64,000 bases of DNA. Source: Paracidovorax avenae ATCC 19860. GTDB taxonomy: Bacteria > Pseudomonadota > Gammaproteobacteria > Burkholderiales > Burkholderiaceae_C. The position numbers were made by a program, and so were the translations under genes. Numbering within the stretch: position 1 is the first letter of the stretch; the number at the start of each line of letters is the position of its first letter. Positions 1 to 9,969 of this stretch are shown in pieces. The DNA lies in the NCBI RefSeq assembly GCF_000176855.2, contig NC_015138.1:2418001-2482000 (forward strand). Reading direction: 5' to 3'. A model generated the notes under the pieces. That model did not search any database. It had not been told where the DNA came from and saw nothing but the letters and a program-made list of their open reading frames with translations.

Positions 1-178
1 CTTCGGGGCCGCGGGCCGTGTGCTTGCTGGCCAGGGCCTCGGCCGGCAGGGGCGTGCTGGGCGCCATGCCCGCCTGTTTCCACGCCTGCCAGCCCAGCAC
101 GGACAGCGCGCCCAGCAATGCGAAAGCCAGCACGGTGGCTGGCATCAGTCGTGGAGCGGCGAGCGAGGCTATGGGCAT
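1..178 (-). CDS. DUF3106-type exported protein, N-terminal part (cut by window edge)
   Basis: Only about 59 codons are visible, from ATG at 178 leftward to the window edge. The N-terminus is a clear signal peptide or signal anchor: a short polar start, then a hydrophobic run (ATVLAFALLGALSVLGW) at residues 14-30, then a Pro/Ala-rich stretch. It lies 13 bases downstream of a DUF3619-type gene, which itself overlaps an ECF sigma factor gene. In Comamonadaceae the gene in this third position is normally a DUF3106 protein of unknown role, and I assign the family from this position. The conserved domain is outside the window, so the name is an inference. Confidence 0.55.
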   Translation of the reverse strand, partial: MPIASLAAPRLMPATVLAFALLGALSVLGWQAWKQAGMAPSTPLPAEALASKHTARGPE

Positions 179-191
179 GCAGGAAAGAAAA

Positions 192-656
192 TCAACGTTT
201 CGGGGTCTGTGCGGTGGTCTTGAGATACTGCAGGAAGCCCGGATCGGCATAGGCGGATGGCGGGAGGTCGTCGGTGAGCAGGGCCGCGTCCACTTCCGCC
301 ACCTCGTTCATGCCCTTCTCTTCCTGTGACACGTTGATGACCACGAGGCCGACGGCCAGGGCCGTCAGGGGAATGGCGGATACCAGCGCACGCCACCAGG
401 TCCGGCCTTCTCCGCCCCCGCCCAGGGTGGCACTTCCCTTGCTTCCGAACACGGCGGTCGCGCCCGTCGTCTGCAGCACGGGGACCGACGCCACCCGCTT
501 GCGGCGGGAAACGGCCTGGACGCGGGCGGCCCGCAGGCGTTCCGAAATGTCGTAGGGCATGTCCGCCGTGCCCTCGGACAGGCGCGCGGTGACGCGGCGG
601 GCGAATCGCTCCGCGCCGGCTTCCTGGACGGAAAGGGATTGGGAAGTGGAGTTCAT
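192..656 (-). CDS. DUF3619 family membrane protein, possible anti-sigma factor
   Basis: 154 residues. About 90 N-terminal cytoplasm-like residues (basic, with a RFARRVTARL-like helix near the start) precede one transmembrane segment (WWRALVSAIPLTALAVGLVVI, about residues 88-108) and a short acidic tail. The ATG at 656 overlaps the last bases of the sigma factor gene (ATGA overlap), so the two are translationally coupled. A one-pass membrane protein coupled to an ECF sigma factor suggests an anti-sigma factor, but no known anti-sigma motif (ZAS/RskA type) is visible. The role is inferred from context only. It continues with 13 bases spacing into the DUF3106-type gene. Confidence 0.8.
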   Translation of the reverse strand: MNSTSQSLSVQEAGAERFARRVTARLSEGTADMPYDISERLRAARVQAVSRRKRVASVPVLQTTGATAVFGSKGSATLGGGGEGRTWWRALVSAIPLTALAVGLVVINVSQEEKGMNEVAEVDAALLTDDLPPSAYADPGFLQYLKTTAQTPKR

Positions 657-1222
657 AGTTCGATTCCTCGTGCCTTCAGTGCCTTGCTGAGGGTCTGGAT
701 GGCGCGGAAACAATGGGTTTTGACGCTGCCTTCCGAGCAGCCCATGGCCGCCGCTGTTTCCGCAACATCCATCTCTTCCCAGTAACGCATCAAAAACGCC
801 TCCCGTTGACGGGCGGGCAACTCCTGTATCTCGGATTCGATGTCCCGGAAGACCTGGGCGCGGCGCACGAGATCTTCCGCGCTCTGCGACGTCTGCCGGT
901 CCTCGGGACCCGAATAGGCTTCCAGCAGGTCGAAATCGTCGCCGTCCTCGCCCGGCCCCTCGAAATCGCTCATGTTCGAGAAGAGCGCATTGCGGGTCTT
1001 CTGGCGCCGGAACCAGTCCAGGGTGCAGTTGGACAGGATGCGCTGGAACAGCATGGGGAGCTCCGCGGGCGGCTTGTCCCCATAGTGCTCGGCCAGCTTG
1101 AGCATGCTGTCCTGGACGATGTCCAATGCCGCTTCCTCGTTGCGCACATGGTAGAGCGAGCGCTTGAAGGCTCGCTTTTCCACGCTTTTGAGAAAGTCGG
1201 ACAGTTCCTGTTCGGTCGCCAA
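653..1222 (-). CDS. ECF-type RNA polymerase sigma factor
   Basis: A sigma-70 family factor of the extracytoplasmic-function class. Region 2 is seen as DIVQDSMLKLAEHY and LDWFRRQKTRNALF. Region 4 is seen as LPARQREAFLMRYWEEMDVAETAAAMGCSEGSVKTHC, which contains the helix-turn-helix. The regions are joined by an acidic linker (EGPGEDGDDFD). I chose the TTG at 1222 (Leu-Ala-Thr-Glu-Gln...) because the family conventionally starts there, giving 189 residues. Another TTG at 1273 would add 17 Pro-rich residues; neither has a good ribosome site. First gene of a three-gene minus-strand unit with DUF3619 and DUF3106 genes, and divergent from ilvB. The target regulon cannot be told from the sequence. 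Confidence 0.88.
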   Translation of the reverse strand: MATEQELSDFLKSVEKRAFKRSLYHVRNEEAALDIVQDSMLKLAEHYGDKPPAELPMLFQRILSNCTLDWFRRQKTRNALFSNMSDFEGPGEDGDDFDLLEAYSGPEDRQTSQSAEDLVRRAQVFRDIESEIQELPARQREAFLMRYWEEMDVAETAAAMGCSEGSVKTHCFRAIQTLSKALKARGIEL

Positions 1223-1357
1223 GAGAGGTCGGGGCCCGGGAAGGGCAGGGGATGAGGGCCGCCCGGCGCGCAACGCGACGGCGGGTGTTCAGCATGCATT
1301 ATCGCATCGGCGTGATGTTTTTTGGACCGGGCGCGTCGCCGCGCAGGTCGGCAGTGC

Positions 1358-1363
1358 CATAAT
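1358..1363 (+). promoter_or_regulatory. candidate -10 element of the ilvB transcript
   Basis: CATAAT at 1358-1363 lies in the 292-base gap between the divergent sigma factor and ilvB. It would start transcription near 1370 and give a leader of about 145 bases. The same CATAAT/GATAAT hexamer precedes several other genes here (rlhA, thiD, the HCDH gene), which supports it. No convincing -35 is visible. The leader holds a 29-codon upstream reading frame (1423-1512) that ends two bases before the ilvB ATG. Confidence 0.45.
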
Positions 1364-1514
1364 CCGCCCTGCAATTCAAAAAGGCAAACGGGTCCCGGTC
1401 CGGCGCATCCATCATTTCGCCCATGTCCGAGGCCTCAAGTTCCACGCTGGTTCCACAAGAACCTTGCAAGGAGCACCCTAGGTTTTTCGTCAGAGAAATT
1501 CACAAAGGTTGATC

Positions 1515-3311
1515 ATGGAAATCTCCAGGGCCGAAATCTCTTCGGCATCCACCGCCGCGCAGGCGGGCGGAACCCACACCTCCGCCGCTCCCCAGGACCT
1601 CATGGGGGCCGAGATCCTCATCAAGGCATTGCAGGCAGAAGGCGTGCAATACATGTGGGGCTACCCGGGCGGGGCCGTGCTCTACATCTACGACGCCCTC
1701 TACAAGCAGGACACCATCCAGCACGTGCTGGTGCGGCACGAGCAGGCTGCCGTGCACGCGGCGGACGGCTATGCGCGCGCCACCGGCGACGTGGGCGTGG
1801 CGCTGGTGACCTCCGGCCCCGGCCTCACCAACGCGGTGACCGGCATCGCGACGGCCTACATGGATTCGATTCCCATGGTCATCATCTCCGGTCAGGTGCC
1901 CACTCCGGCGATCGGCCTGGATGCCTTCCAGGAATGCGACACCGTGGGCATCACGCGCCCCATCGTCAAGCACAACTTCCTGGTCAAGGACACGCGCGAC
2001 CTCGCGGAGACCCTGAAGAAGGCCTTCCACATCGCCCGCACCGGCCGGCCCGGCCCCGTGGTGGTGGACATCCCGAAGGATGTGTCCTTCCGGAAGGTGC
2101 CCTACCACGGCTATCCGCAGAGCGTGGAGATGCGCTCCTACAACCCGGTCCGCCGAGGGCATGGCGGACAGATCCGCAAGGCGCTGCAGCTGCTGCTCAC
2201 CGCCAAGCGCCCCTATATCTACACCGGCGGCGGCGTGCTGCTGGGCAACGCCACGCAGGAACTGCGCACGCTGGTGGACATGCTGGGCTATCCGGTCACC
2301 AACACGCTGATGGGCCTGGGCGCCTATCCCGCGAGCTCGCCCAAGTTCCTGGGCATGCTGGGCATGCACGGCACGATCGAGGCCAACAACGCCATGCAGA
2401 ACTGCGACGTGCTGCTGGCCGTGGGTGCGCGCTTCGACGACCGCGTGATCGGCAACCCCAAGCACTTCGCGCAGAACGACCGCAAGATCATCCACGTGGA
2501 TATCGACCCGTCGAGCATTTCCAAGCGCGTGAAGGTGGATGTGCCCATCGTGGGCGACGTCAAGGACGTGCTCACGGAACTGATCTCGATGATCCGCGAA
2601 TCCACGGTGCGGCCCGACGCGGGCGCGCTGGCCTCCTGGTGGGACACGATCGAAGGCTGGCGCCGCCGCGACTGCCTCAAGTACGACCGGGGCAACCAGG
2701 AGGTCATCAAGCCGCAGTTCGTCGTCGAGACGCTGTGGAACATGACCAGGGACGCGGACACGTACATCACGTCCGACGTGGGCCAGCACCAGATGTGGGC
2801 GGCGCAGTACTACCGCTTCGACGAGCCGCGCCGCTGGATCAATTCCGGCGGGCTGGGCACCATGGGCGTGGGCATTCCCTACGCCATGGGCATCAAGCTG
2901 GCGAAGCCGCAGAGCGAGGTGTTCTGCATCACGGGCGAAGGTTCGGTGCAGATGAACATCCAGGAACTCTCGACCTGCCTGCAGTACAACACGCCGATCA
3001 AGATCTGCTCGCTCAACAACCGCTACCTGGGCATGGTGCGGCAGTGGCAGGAGATCGAGTACTCCGGCCGCTACAGCCACAGCTACATGGATGCGCTGCC
3101 GAACTTCGTGAAGCTCGCCGAAGCCTATGGGCACGTCGGCCTGCTCATCGAGCGCCCGCAGGACGTGGAGCCCGCGCTGCGCGAGGCCCGCAGGCTCAAG
3201 GACCGGACCGTCTTCCTGGACTTCCGCACCGATCCCACCGAGAACGTGTTCCCTATGGTGCAGGCCGGCAAGGGCATCACGGAAATGCTGCTGGGCTCGG
3301 AGGATCTCTGA
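1515..3311 (+). CDS. ilvB: acetolactate synthase, large (catalytic) subunit
   Basis: Catalyses the thiamine-diphosphate-dependent condensation of pyruvate with pyruvate or 2-oxobutyrate, the first common step of valine/leucine/isoleucine synthesis. 598 residues. Visible landmarks are the catalytic Glu76 in VRHEQAAVHAA, the GPGLTNAVTGIATA segment, QVPTPAIGLDAFQE, and the C-terminal ThDP/Mg motif GEGSVQMNIQ...LNN. The ATG at 1515 is preceded by AAAGG at 1504-1508. A TTG at 1509 is in frame but sits on top of that site. The first 30 residues are a variable extension. Followed by ilvH and ilvC on the same strand as an ilvBHC operon. Feedback control is expected through the IlvH partner. Confidence 0.97.
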   Translation: MEISRAEISSASTAAQAGGTHTSAAPQDLMGAEILIKALQAEGVQYMWGYPGGAVLYIYDALYKQDTIQHVLVRHEQAAVHAADGYARATGDVGVALVTSGPGLTNAVTGIATAYMDSIPMVIISGQVPTPAIGLDAFQECDTVGITRPIVKHNFLVKDTRDLAETLKKAFHIARTGRPGPVVVDIPKDVSFRKVPYHGYPQSVEMRSYNPVRRGHGGQIRKALQLLLTAKRPYIYTGGGVLLGNATQELRTLVDMLGYPVTNTLMGLGAYPASSPKFLGMLGMHGTIEANNAMQNCDVLLAVGARFDDRVIGNPKHFAQNDRKIIHVDIDPSSISKRVKVDVPIVGDVKDVLTELISMIRESTVRPDAGALASWWDTIEGWRRRDCLKYDRGNQEVIKPQFVVETLWNMTRDADTYITSDVGQHQMWAAQYYRFDEPRRWINSGGLGTMGVGIPYAMGIKLAKPQSEVFCITGEGSVQMNIQELSTCLQYNTPIKICSLNNRYLGMVRQWQEIEYSGRYSHSYMDALPNFVKLAEAYGHVGLLIERPQDVEPALREARRLKDRTVFLDFRTDPTENVFPMVQAGKGITEMLLGSEDL

Positions 3312-3450
3312 GCCGTTGAAGCGCCGCAGGGGCCGGCTCCCGCCCTGTCGCGCCATCCCTGCGGGTGGCGCCTTTCGACGAATCTATTGCCTGCCGAGCC
3401 TGGAGCTTACCGGTCCCAGGGGAGGGCAGCGAAAAGAGGAATCTTCATTC
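3312..3450 (+). promoter_or_regulatory. structured ilvB-ilvH spacer, candidate cis-regulatory RNA
   Basis: The gap between ilvB and ilvH is 139 bases, long for two subunits of one enzyme. It contains a clear hairpin at 3350-3371 (GCGCCATCC paired with GGGTGGCGC, nine pairs with one G-U) followed by CTTTCG, plus further G+C-rich self-complementary sequence on both sides. From memory, a conserved RNA called the ilvH motif has been described upstream of ilvH genes in Betaproteobacteria, and this is the right place for it. I cannot confirm the match without a covariance model. It could also be a processing or partial-termination site. Confidence 0.35.
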
Positions 3451-5015
<1,565 letters not shown>

Positions 5016-5052
5016 TCCCTGTCCGCCGTGGCGAGCGCCACGCGGTCCGAGG

Positions 5053-5086
5053 AAGGCCACCCGCCCGGGTGGCCTTTCTTTCTTTG
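5053..5086 (+). terminator. intrinsic terminator after ilvC
   Basis: A perfect ten-pair stem, AAGGCCACCC (5053-5062) with GGGTGGCCTT (5067-5076), a four-base loop, then a T-rich tail (TTCTTTCTTT). It closes the ilvBHC operon 37 bases after the ilvC stop. Confidence 0.9.
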
Positions 5087-5221
5087 CGGGCCCGGGTCCC
5101 GGCTCCCACGTCCCGGGCGCTCTACACTCCACGGTTTCATTCGCCTACGCCGTATATCCCATGTCCATGAATCCAATGGTTGAATGCACCGCCGCATCCG
5201 CAGCGGCCGGAGGTGCGCCCG

Positions 5222-6055
5222 ATGCATGATGGCAAGGACGCCGCGGCCACCCCGGGCGTGATGACGCGCAAGCGCCGCAAGGGCATCTACATCCTGCCCA
5301 ATCTCTTCACGCTGGCAGCGCTGTTCGGCGGCTTCTATGCCGTCGTGATGGCCATGAACGGCCGTTTCGACCTCGCTGCGGTCGGCGTGTTCTGCGCGAT
5401 GGTGCTCGACAGCCTCGACGGCCGCGTGGCCCGCATGACCAACACCCAGAGCGCCTTCGGCGAGCAGATGGATTCGCTGTCCGACATGGTGTCGTTCGGC
5501 GCGGCTCCCGCGCTCATCGCCTACGAATGGGCGCTCAAGGGCCTCGGCCGCTGGGGCTGGATCGCTGCCTTCGTCTATTGCGCATGCGCGGCGCTGCGGC
5601 TCGCCCGCTTCAACGTCAACACCGGCGTGGTGGACAAGCGGTACTTCCAGGGGCTGCCGTCCCCGGCGGCCGCGGCCCTGGTGGCGGGTTTCATCTGGCT
5701 GATGACGGAGCTGGGCGTGCAGCGCGGGGCGGATGCCTGGGTGGCCTGGGGCCACATCTGCTGGCTGATGTTCGGCGTCACCCTGTACGCCGGCCTCACC
5801 ATGGTGACCAACGTGCCGTTCTACAGCTTCAAGGACATCCAGATGAAGCGCAGCGTGCCGTTCGCCACCATCGTGCTGATCGCGCTGGGCATCGCGGTGG
5901 TGAACATCCATCCGCCCACGGTGCTCTTCGGCGTCTTCGTGCTCTACGGACTGAGCGGCTACGGCGTCTATGCCTGGCGCAAGGCCAAGGGACAGCACAG
6001 CAGCGTCATCAGCATCTCCACGGACGAGCCCGACGAGCGCGGCCTGCACAAGTGA
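5222..6055 (+). CDS. pssA: CDP-diacylglycerol--serine O-phosphatidyltransferase
   Basis: Makes phosphatidylserine from CDP-diacylglycerol and L-serine in the inner membrane, the precursor of phosphatidylethanolamine. 277 residues. The CDP-alcohol phosphatidyltransferase signature is intact (D63, D66-G67, A70-R71, G80, D84, D88) and is surrounded by several hydrophobic helices, so this is the type II membrane-embedded enzyme. I chose the ATG at 5222, which has GGAGG at 5208-5212. An in-frame TTG at 5180 would add 14 Pro-rich residues. In many Burkholderiales psd lies beside pssA between ilvC and leuA, but psd is not present here. Confidence 0.95.
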   Translation: MHDGKDAAATPGVMTRKRRKGIYILPNLFTLAALFGGFYAVVMAMNGRFDLAAVGVFCAMVLDSLDGRVARMTNTQSAFGEQMDSLSDMVSFGAAPALIAYEWALKGLGRWGWIAAFVYCACAALRLARFNVNTGVVDKRYFQGLPSPAAAALVAGFIWLMTELGVQRGADAWVAWGHICWLMFGVTLYAGLTMVTNVPFYSFKDIQMKRSVPFATIVLIALGIAVVNIHPPTVLFGVFVLYGLSGYGVYAWRKAKGQHSSVISISTDEPDERGLHK

Positions 6056-6081
6056 TGCGGGCCCGGCGCCTGCCGGGCTTG

Positions 6082-6090
6082 TGCTACATT
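6082..6090 (+). promoter_or_regulatory. candidate extended -10 promoter of leuA leader RNA
   Basis: TG-C-TACATT at 6082-6090 matches an extended -10 element. It follows a small hairpin (GCCCGGC 6061-6067 with GCCGGGC 6072-6078) that may end the pssA message. Transcription from here would begin near 6097 and meet the terminator-like hairpin at 6143-6175 before reaching leuA. Confidence 0.4.
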
Positions 6091-6142
6091 GCCAGGGGAG
6101 TGCCCCCTTCCTGCGTCCAGGCACCGCAAGGCATAACCGACG

Positions 6143-6178
6143 AAGGCCCGCATGCACATGGCAGCGGGCCTTTTTCTT
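6143..6178 (+). terminator. terminator-like hairpin upstream of leuA, candidate attenuator
   Basis: A nine-pair stem (AAGGCCCGC 6143-6151 with GCGGGCCTT 6164-6172), a twelve-base loop, then TTTTTCTT. It looks like a genuine intrinsic terminator, but it lies about 90 bases after the pssA stop and 60 bases before the leuA ATG, downstream of its own promoter-like sequence. A transcript from that promoter would be about 80 bases if terminated here. This fits attenuation of leuA, a small RNA, or simply a late pssA terminator. Confidence 0.65.
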
Positions 6179-6236
6179 GCGGGGCCCCATACCCGGCGGG
6201 GTGGAGTGCCGGCCCACTAACGACAAGGAGCACACG

Positions 6237-7775
6237 ATGTCCGACAAACTCATCATCTTCGACACCACCCTGCGCGACGGCGAGCAGTCGCCCGGCGCCT
6301 CGATGACCCGCGACGAGAAGCTGCGCATCGCCCGCCAGCTCGAGCGCCTCAAGGTGGACGTGATCGAGGCCGGCTTCGCCGCCAGCTCGAACGGGGATTT
6401 CGAGGCGGTGCAGGCCATCGCGCAGGCCATCAAGGATTCGACGGTGTGCTCGCTGTCCCGCGCGAACGACCGCGACATCGCCCGCGCGGCAGAGGCGCTC
6501 AAGGATGCGCAGCGCGCGCGCATCCACACCTTCATCGCCACCAGCCCGCTGCACATGGAAAAGAAGCTCCGCATGACGCCGGAGCAGGTGCTGGAGCAGG
6601 CGAAGCAGTCCGTGCGCTTCGCGCGCAATCTCGTGGCCGACATCGAATTCAGCCCGGAAGACGGCTACCGCAGCGAGCCCGACTTCCTCTGCCGCGTGCT
6701 GGAGGCCGTGATCGCCGAGGGTGCCACGACGATCAACGTCCCGGACACGGTGGGCTATGCCATTCCCGAGCTCTACGGCAACTTCATCAAGAACCTGCGC
6801 GAACGCATCCCCAACAGCGACAAGGCCGTGTGGTCGGTGCATTGCCACAACGACCTCGGCATGGCGGTGGCCAATTCCCTGGCCGGCGTGAAGATCGGCG
6901 GTGCGCGCCAGGTCGAGTGCACCATCAACGGCCTGGGCGAGCGGGCGGGCAACTGCTCGCTGGAGGAGATCGTCATGGCCGTGAAGACGCGGCGCGACTA
7001 CTTCGGCCTGGAGCTGGGCATCGATACGCAGCACATCGTGGCCGCCAGCCGCATGGTGAGCCAGACCACGGGCTTCGTCGTGCAGCCGAACAAGGCCGTG
7101 GTGGGCGCCAACGCCTTCGCCCATGCCAGCGGCATCCACCAGGACGGCGTGCTCAAGGCCCGCGATACCTACGAGATCATGCGGGCCGAGGACGTGGGCT
7201 GGACCGCCAACAAGATCGTGCTGGGCAAGCTGAGCGGGCGCAACGCGTTCAAGCAGCGGCTGCAGGACCTGGGCGTGCAGCTGGAGAGCGAGGCGGACGT
7301 GAACGCCGCCTTCCTGCGCTTCAAGGAACTCGCGGACCGCAAGAGCGAGATCTTCGACGAGGACATCCTGGCGCTGGTCAGCGGCGACGCCACGGCAGGC
7401 GCCGGCGAGCGCTACGGCTTCGTGTCCCTGTCGCAGCGCAGCGAGACCGGAGAAAGGCCCCATGCCACCGTGGTCTTCACCGTCGATGGCAAGGAAGTGC
7501 ACGGTGCATCGGAGGGCAACGGCCCGGTCGATGCATCGCTCAAGGCCATCGAGTCGCACGTGAACAGCGGCGCCGAGATGGTGCTGTACTCGGTGAATGC
7601 GATCAGCGGCTCCACGGAGAGCCAGGGCGAGGTGACGGTGCGCCTGCAGGACAGCGGACGGGTCGTCAACGGGGTGGGCGCGGACCCGGATATCGTCGTC
7701 GCGTCAGCCAAGGCATACCTGAGCGCGTTGAACAAATTGCAAAGCAAAGCCGAACGCGTGGCTGCGCAAGGCTGA
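6237..7775 (+). CDS. leuA: 2-isopropylmalate synthase
   Basis: Condenses acetyl-CoA with 2-oxoisovalerate, the first committed step of leucine synthesis. 512 residues, the usual bacterial length. The HMGL-like TIM-barrel domain begins with [15 protein letters not shown] and contains [18 protein letters not shown] and [12 protein letters not shown] (metal and substrate motifs). The C-terminal LeuA regulatory domain (about residues 390-505) binds leucine in characterised homologues. The ATG at 6237 has AAGGAG at 6225-6230. Separated from pssA by a leader with its own promoter-like and terminator-like elements, so it is probably transcribed on its own. Confidence 0.97.
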   Translation: MSDKLIIFDTTLRDGEQSPGASMTRDEKLRIARQLERLKVDVIEAGFAASSNGDFEAVQAIAQAIKDSTVCSLSRANDRDIARAAEALKDAQRARIHTFIATSPLHMEKKLRMTPEQVLEQAKQSVRFARNLVADIEFSPEDGYRSEPDFLCRVLEAVIAEGATTINVPDTVGYAIPELYGNFIKNLRERIPNSDKAVWSVHCHNDLGMAVANSLAGVKIGGARQVECTINGLGERAGNCSLEEIVMAVKTRRDYFGLELGIDTQHIVAASRMVSQTTGFVVQPNKAVVGANAFAHASGIHQDGVLKARDTYEIMRAEDVGWTANKIVLGKLSGRNAFKQRLQDLGVQLESEADVNAAFLRFKELADRKSEIFDEDILALVSGDATAGAGERYGFVSLSQRSETGERPHATVVFTVDGKEVHGASEGNGPVDASLKAIESHVNSGAEMVLYSVNAISGSTESQGEVTVRLQDSGRVVNGVGADPDIVVASAKAYLSALNKLQSKAERVAAQG

Positions 7776-7811
7776 AACTGGAATTTATAATTCAGCTACT
7801 TCATTGAGAAG

Positions 7812-7846
7812 GTCGCGCAAGATATTGATCTTGCGCGACTTTTTTT
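7812..7846 (+). terminator. intrinsic terminator after leuA
   Basis: A perfect twelve-pair stem, GTCGCGCAAGAT (7812-7823) with ATCTTGCGCGAC (7828-7839), a four-base loop and seven T residues. It lies 36 bases after the leuA stop. Confidence 0.95.
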
Positions 7847-7891
7847 GCTCACATACACTGTCATACAATTTTTTGCCGCTTGGAGCATCTG

Positions 7892-9007
7892 ATGCAAGAA
7901 CGCTGCCGCATCGTCCCCCGGCTCATCCATGCGCTGGCCTTCTGCGCATTGAGCCTTGCACTGGCCGTTCCTGGAGCGCACGCGGCCGAGCGCAAGAAAG
8001 CGGGAGCGAAAAAGCCGGCCGCCACGGCCACCGCCAAGCAGCAGCGCACGGCATCGCGGTCCACCAAGGCCGTACCCCGCAAGGCCGTGACGCGTGTCAA
8101 GGCCACGCGCTCCGTTGCCAGCAGTGCCCGGCTCGCCCCCCGCGTGGCGGCCGTGGTGCCCGAACGCCAGTCCTTCGGCCAAGTCGCCGGCCTGCATTCG
8201 GTGGCCGACCCCCTCGACCTGAAGTCCAGCGTGGCGCTGGTGATCGACCAGGACACCCAGGAGGTGCTGCTCAGCAAGAATGACCACGCGGTGCTGCCCA
8301 TCGCGTCGCTCACCAAGCTCATGACCGGCCTGCTGATCTCCGAGGCCAAGCTGCCCATGGATGAGCCGATCACGATCACCCAGGACGACGTCGATACCGA
8401 GAAGTTCAGCAGCTCCCGCCTGGCAGTGGGCACCACGCTCACGCGCGGGGAAATGCTGCACCTGGCCCTGATGTCCAGCGAGAACCGCGCCGCCCATGCC
8501 CTGGGCCGCACGTTCCCTGGCGGCCTGGAGGCCTTCGTGGCCCGCATGAATGCCAAGGCCCGCCTGATCGGCATGACCGAGACCCGCTACGTGGAGCCCA
8601 CGGGGCTGTCCAGCCACAACCAGTCGAGCGCGCGTGATCTCGCCACGCTGGTGAATGTCGCCCATTCCGACCCGCTGCTGCGCGAACTCACCACGTCGCC
8701 GGGCTACGAGGTGGCGGTGGGCCGCCGCACGCTGCACTTCAACAACACCAACCGCCTGGTGAAGAACCCCGCGTGGGACATCGGCCTGCAGAAGACGGGC
8801 TACATCTCCGAGGCGGGCCGCTGCCTCGTGATGCAGGCCCATATCGCGGGCCGCAAGCTCATCATGGTATTCCTGGATTCCGCCGGCAAGTTCAGCCGGC
8901 TGGGCGATGCCGAGCGCGTGCGCCACTGGGTGGAGAAGCTGCCGGCGCTCGGCTCCGCCAGCACGCTGCATGCCTCGGGCGGTACGACGAGCGCGAAACT
9001 GGACTGA
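7892..9007 (+). CDS. D-alanyl-D-alanine endopeptidase/carboxypeptidase (PBP7-like)
   Basis: A low-molecular-mass penicillin-binding protein of the S11 peptidase family, trimming or cleaving peptidoglycan cross-links in the periplasm. 371 residues. A signal peptide (LIHALAFCALSLALAVPGAHA, cut near residue 31) is followed by about 70 very basic, low-complexity residues (KKPAATATAKQQRTAS...). The catalytic domain carries all three motifs: S139-LT-K142, S196-E-N198 and K301-T-G303. The ATG at 7892 has TGGAG at 7881-7885. The basic linker may hold the enzyme near the cell wall (inference). It could be PbpG or a DacA-type enzyme; the short domain without the PBP5 C-terminal domain favours PbpG. Confidence 0.92.
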   Translation: MQERCRIVPRLIHALAFCALSLALAVPGAHAAERKKAGAKKPAATATAKQQRTASRSTKAVPRKAVTRVKATRSVASSARLAPRVAAVVPERQSFGQVAGLHSVADPLDLKSSVALVIDQDTQEVLLSKNDHAVLPIASLTKLMTGLLISEAKLPMDEPITITQDDVDTEKFSSSRLAVGTTLTRGEMLHLALMSSENRAAHALGRTFPGGLEAFVARMNAKARLIGMTETRYVEPTGLSSHNQSSARDLATLVNVAHSDPLLRELTTSPGYEVAVGRRTLHFNNTNRLVKNPAWDIGLQKTGYISEAGRCLVMQAHIAGRKLIMVFLDSAGKFSRLGDAERVRHWVEKLPALGSASTLHASGGTTSAKLD

Positions 9008-9050
9008 GCCCACGGGATTGCACCTCGCGCGGCGGCAATCCTCGCATCCC

Positions 9051-9083
9051 AGGCCATGCGCTGAACGGCGCATGGCCTTTTTC
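9051..9083 (+). terminator. intrinsic terminator between convergent PBP and IclR genes
   Basis: An eleven-pair stem AGGCCATGCGC (9051-9061) with GCGCATGGCCT (9068-9078), then a T run. It serves the plus-strand endopeptidase gene, and lies just beyond the stop of the convergent IclR gene. Confidence 0.88.
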
Positions 9084-9091
9084 CATGGGCT

Positions 9092-9904
9092 CTACCGCTG
9101 GGACGAGCCCGCGTCCTTTTGGGCCCGGCTGCGGTCATAGCCCAGGGCGGCAGAGATCTCGTCCGCGGTGGCCTGCAGCTTGGGCAGCCAGTTTTCGTCC
9201 AGGCGGTCGGCCGGGGCTGAAATCGACAGGCCGGCGACGAGCTGGCCCTGGTCGTCGAACACGCCTGCCGCCATGCAGCGCACACCCAGTTCCAGTTCCT
9301 CGTTGTCGCGGGCGATGCCGTACTGCCGGGCCTGGCCCAGTTCACGTTCCAGCGCCGGCAGCTGGGTGATGCTGTTGCGCGTGTGGCCTGCCAGCCCGGT
9401 GCGCACGGCATAGGCGCGCACGCGCTGCGGGTCGTCCACTGCCAGGAACAGCTTGCCGGTGGAGGTCAGGTGCAGGGGGGCACGGCCACCGATGGCGCGG
9501 ACCACCTGCATGCCGGAGCGCTCGCTGTAGGCTCGCTCGACATAGACGATTTCGTCGCCCTGGCGCATGCTGAGGTTGACGGGCTGCTGGGTCAGCTTGT
9601 GCAGGCTGCGCATGGGCAGGAGGGCGGCGTCACGCACGCTCAGCCGGGCCTTGACGAGGTTGCCCAGCTCCAGCAGCCGCATGCCGAGCCGGTAACTGCC
9701 CGACTCGGGCCGGTCCACGAAGCGGCCGAGGGTCAGGTCGTTGAGGATGCGGTGCGCGGTGGAGGGATGCAGCCCCGTCTTCTCGCTGATTTCCTTCAGG
9801 GGAATGGCTTCTTCCCGGGAGGCGAGCACGTCGATGAGGGTGAACATGCGCTCCAGCACCTGCACGCTGGGTTTGGAGGAGGCGCCTGCGTCGTCTTTTT
9901 TCAT
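9092..9904 (-). CDS. IclR family transcriptional regulator
   Basis: 270 residues. An N-terminal winged helix-turn-helix (SVQVLERMFTLIDVLAS...LKEISEKTGLHPSTAHRIL, residues about 13-75) is followed by the IclR effector-binding domain (about 85-255), seen in LHLTSTGKLFLA and the C-terminal CMAAGVFDDQGQLVAGLSISAP. Such proteins sense small organic acids and repress or activate catabolic genes, but no catabolic operon is beside it, so the ligand and targets are unknown. The start is ATG at 9904; a TTG six codons upstream is less likely. Confidence 0.92.
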   Translation of the reverse strand: MKKDDAGASSKPSVQVLERMFTLIDVLASREEAIPLKEISEKTGLHPSTAHRILNDLTLGRFVDRPESGSYRLGMRLLELGNLVKARLSVRDAALLPMRSLHKLTQQPVNLSMRQGDEIVYVERAYSERSGMQVVRAIGGRAPLHLTSTGKLFLAVDDPQRVRAYAVRTGLAGHTRNSITQLPALERELGQARQYGIARDNEELELGVRCMAAGVFDDQGQLVAGLSISAPADRLDENWLPKLQATADEISAALGYDRSRAQKDAGSSQR

Positions 9905-9969
9905 GGTTCTCGGCCAAGGCAATGTCCGGGAATTTTATCTTATGAAAAACCCGGCCGTGGCGTGGGAGC

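Noticed and set aside
1223..1514. T-box or classical peptide attenuator for ilvB
   Set aside because: No T-box elements; the upstream frame lacks runs of Ile, Val or Leu codons and no strong terminator lies in the leader.
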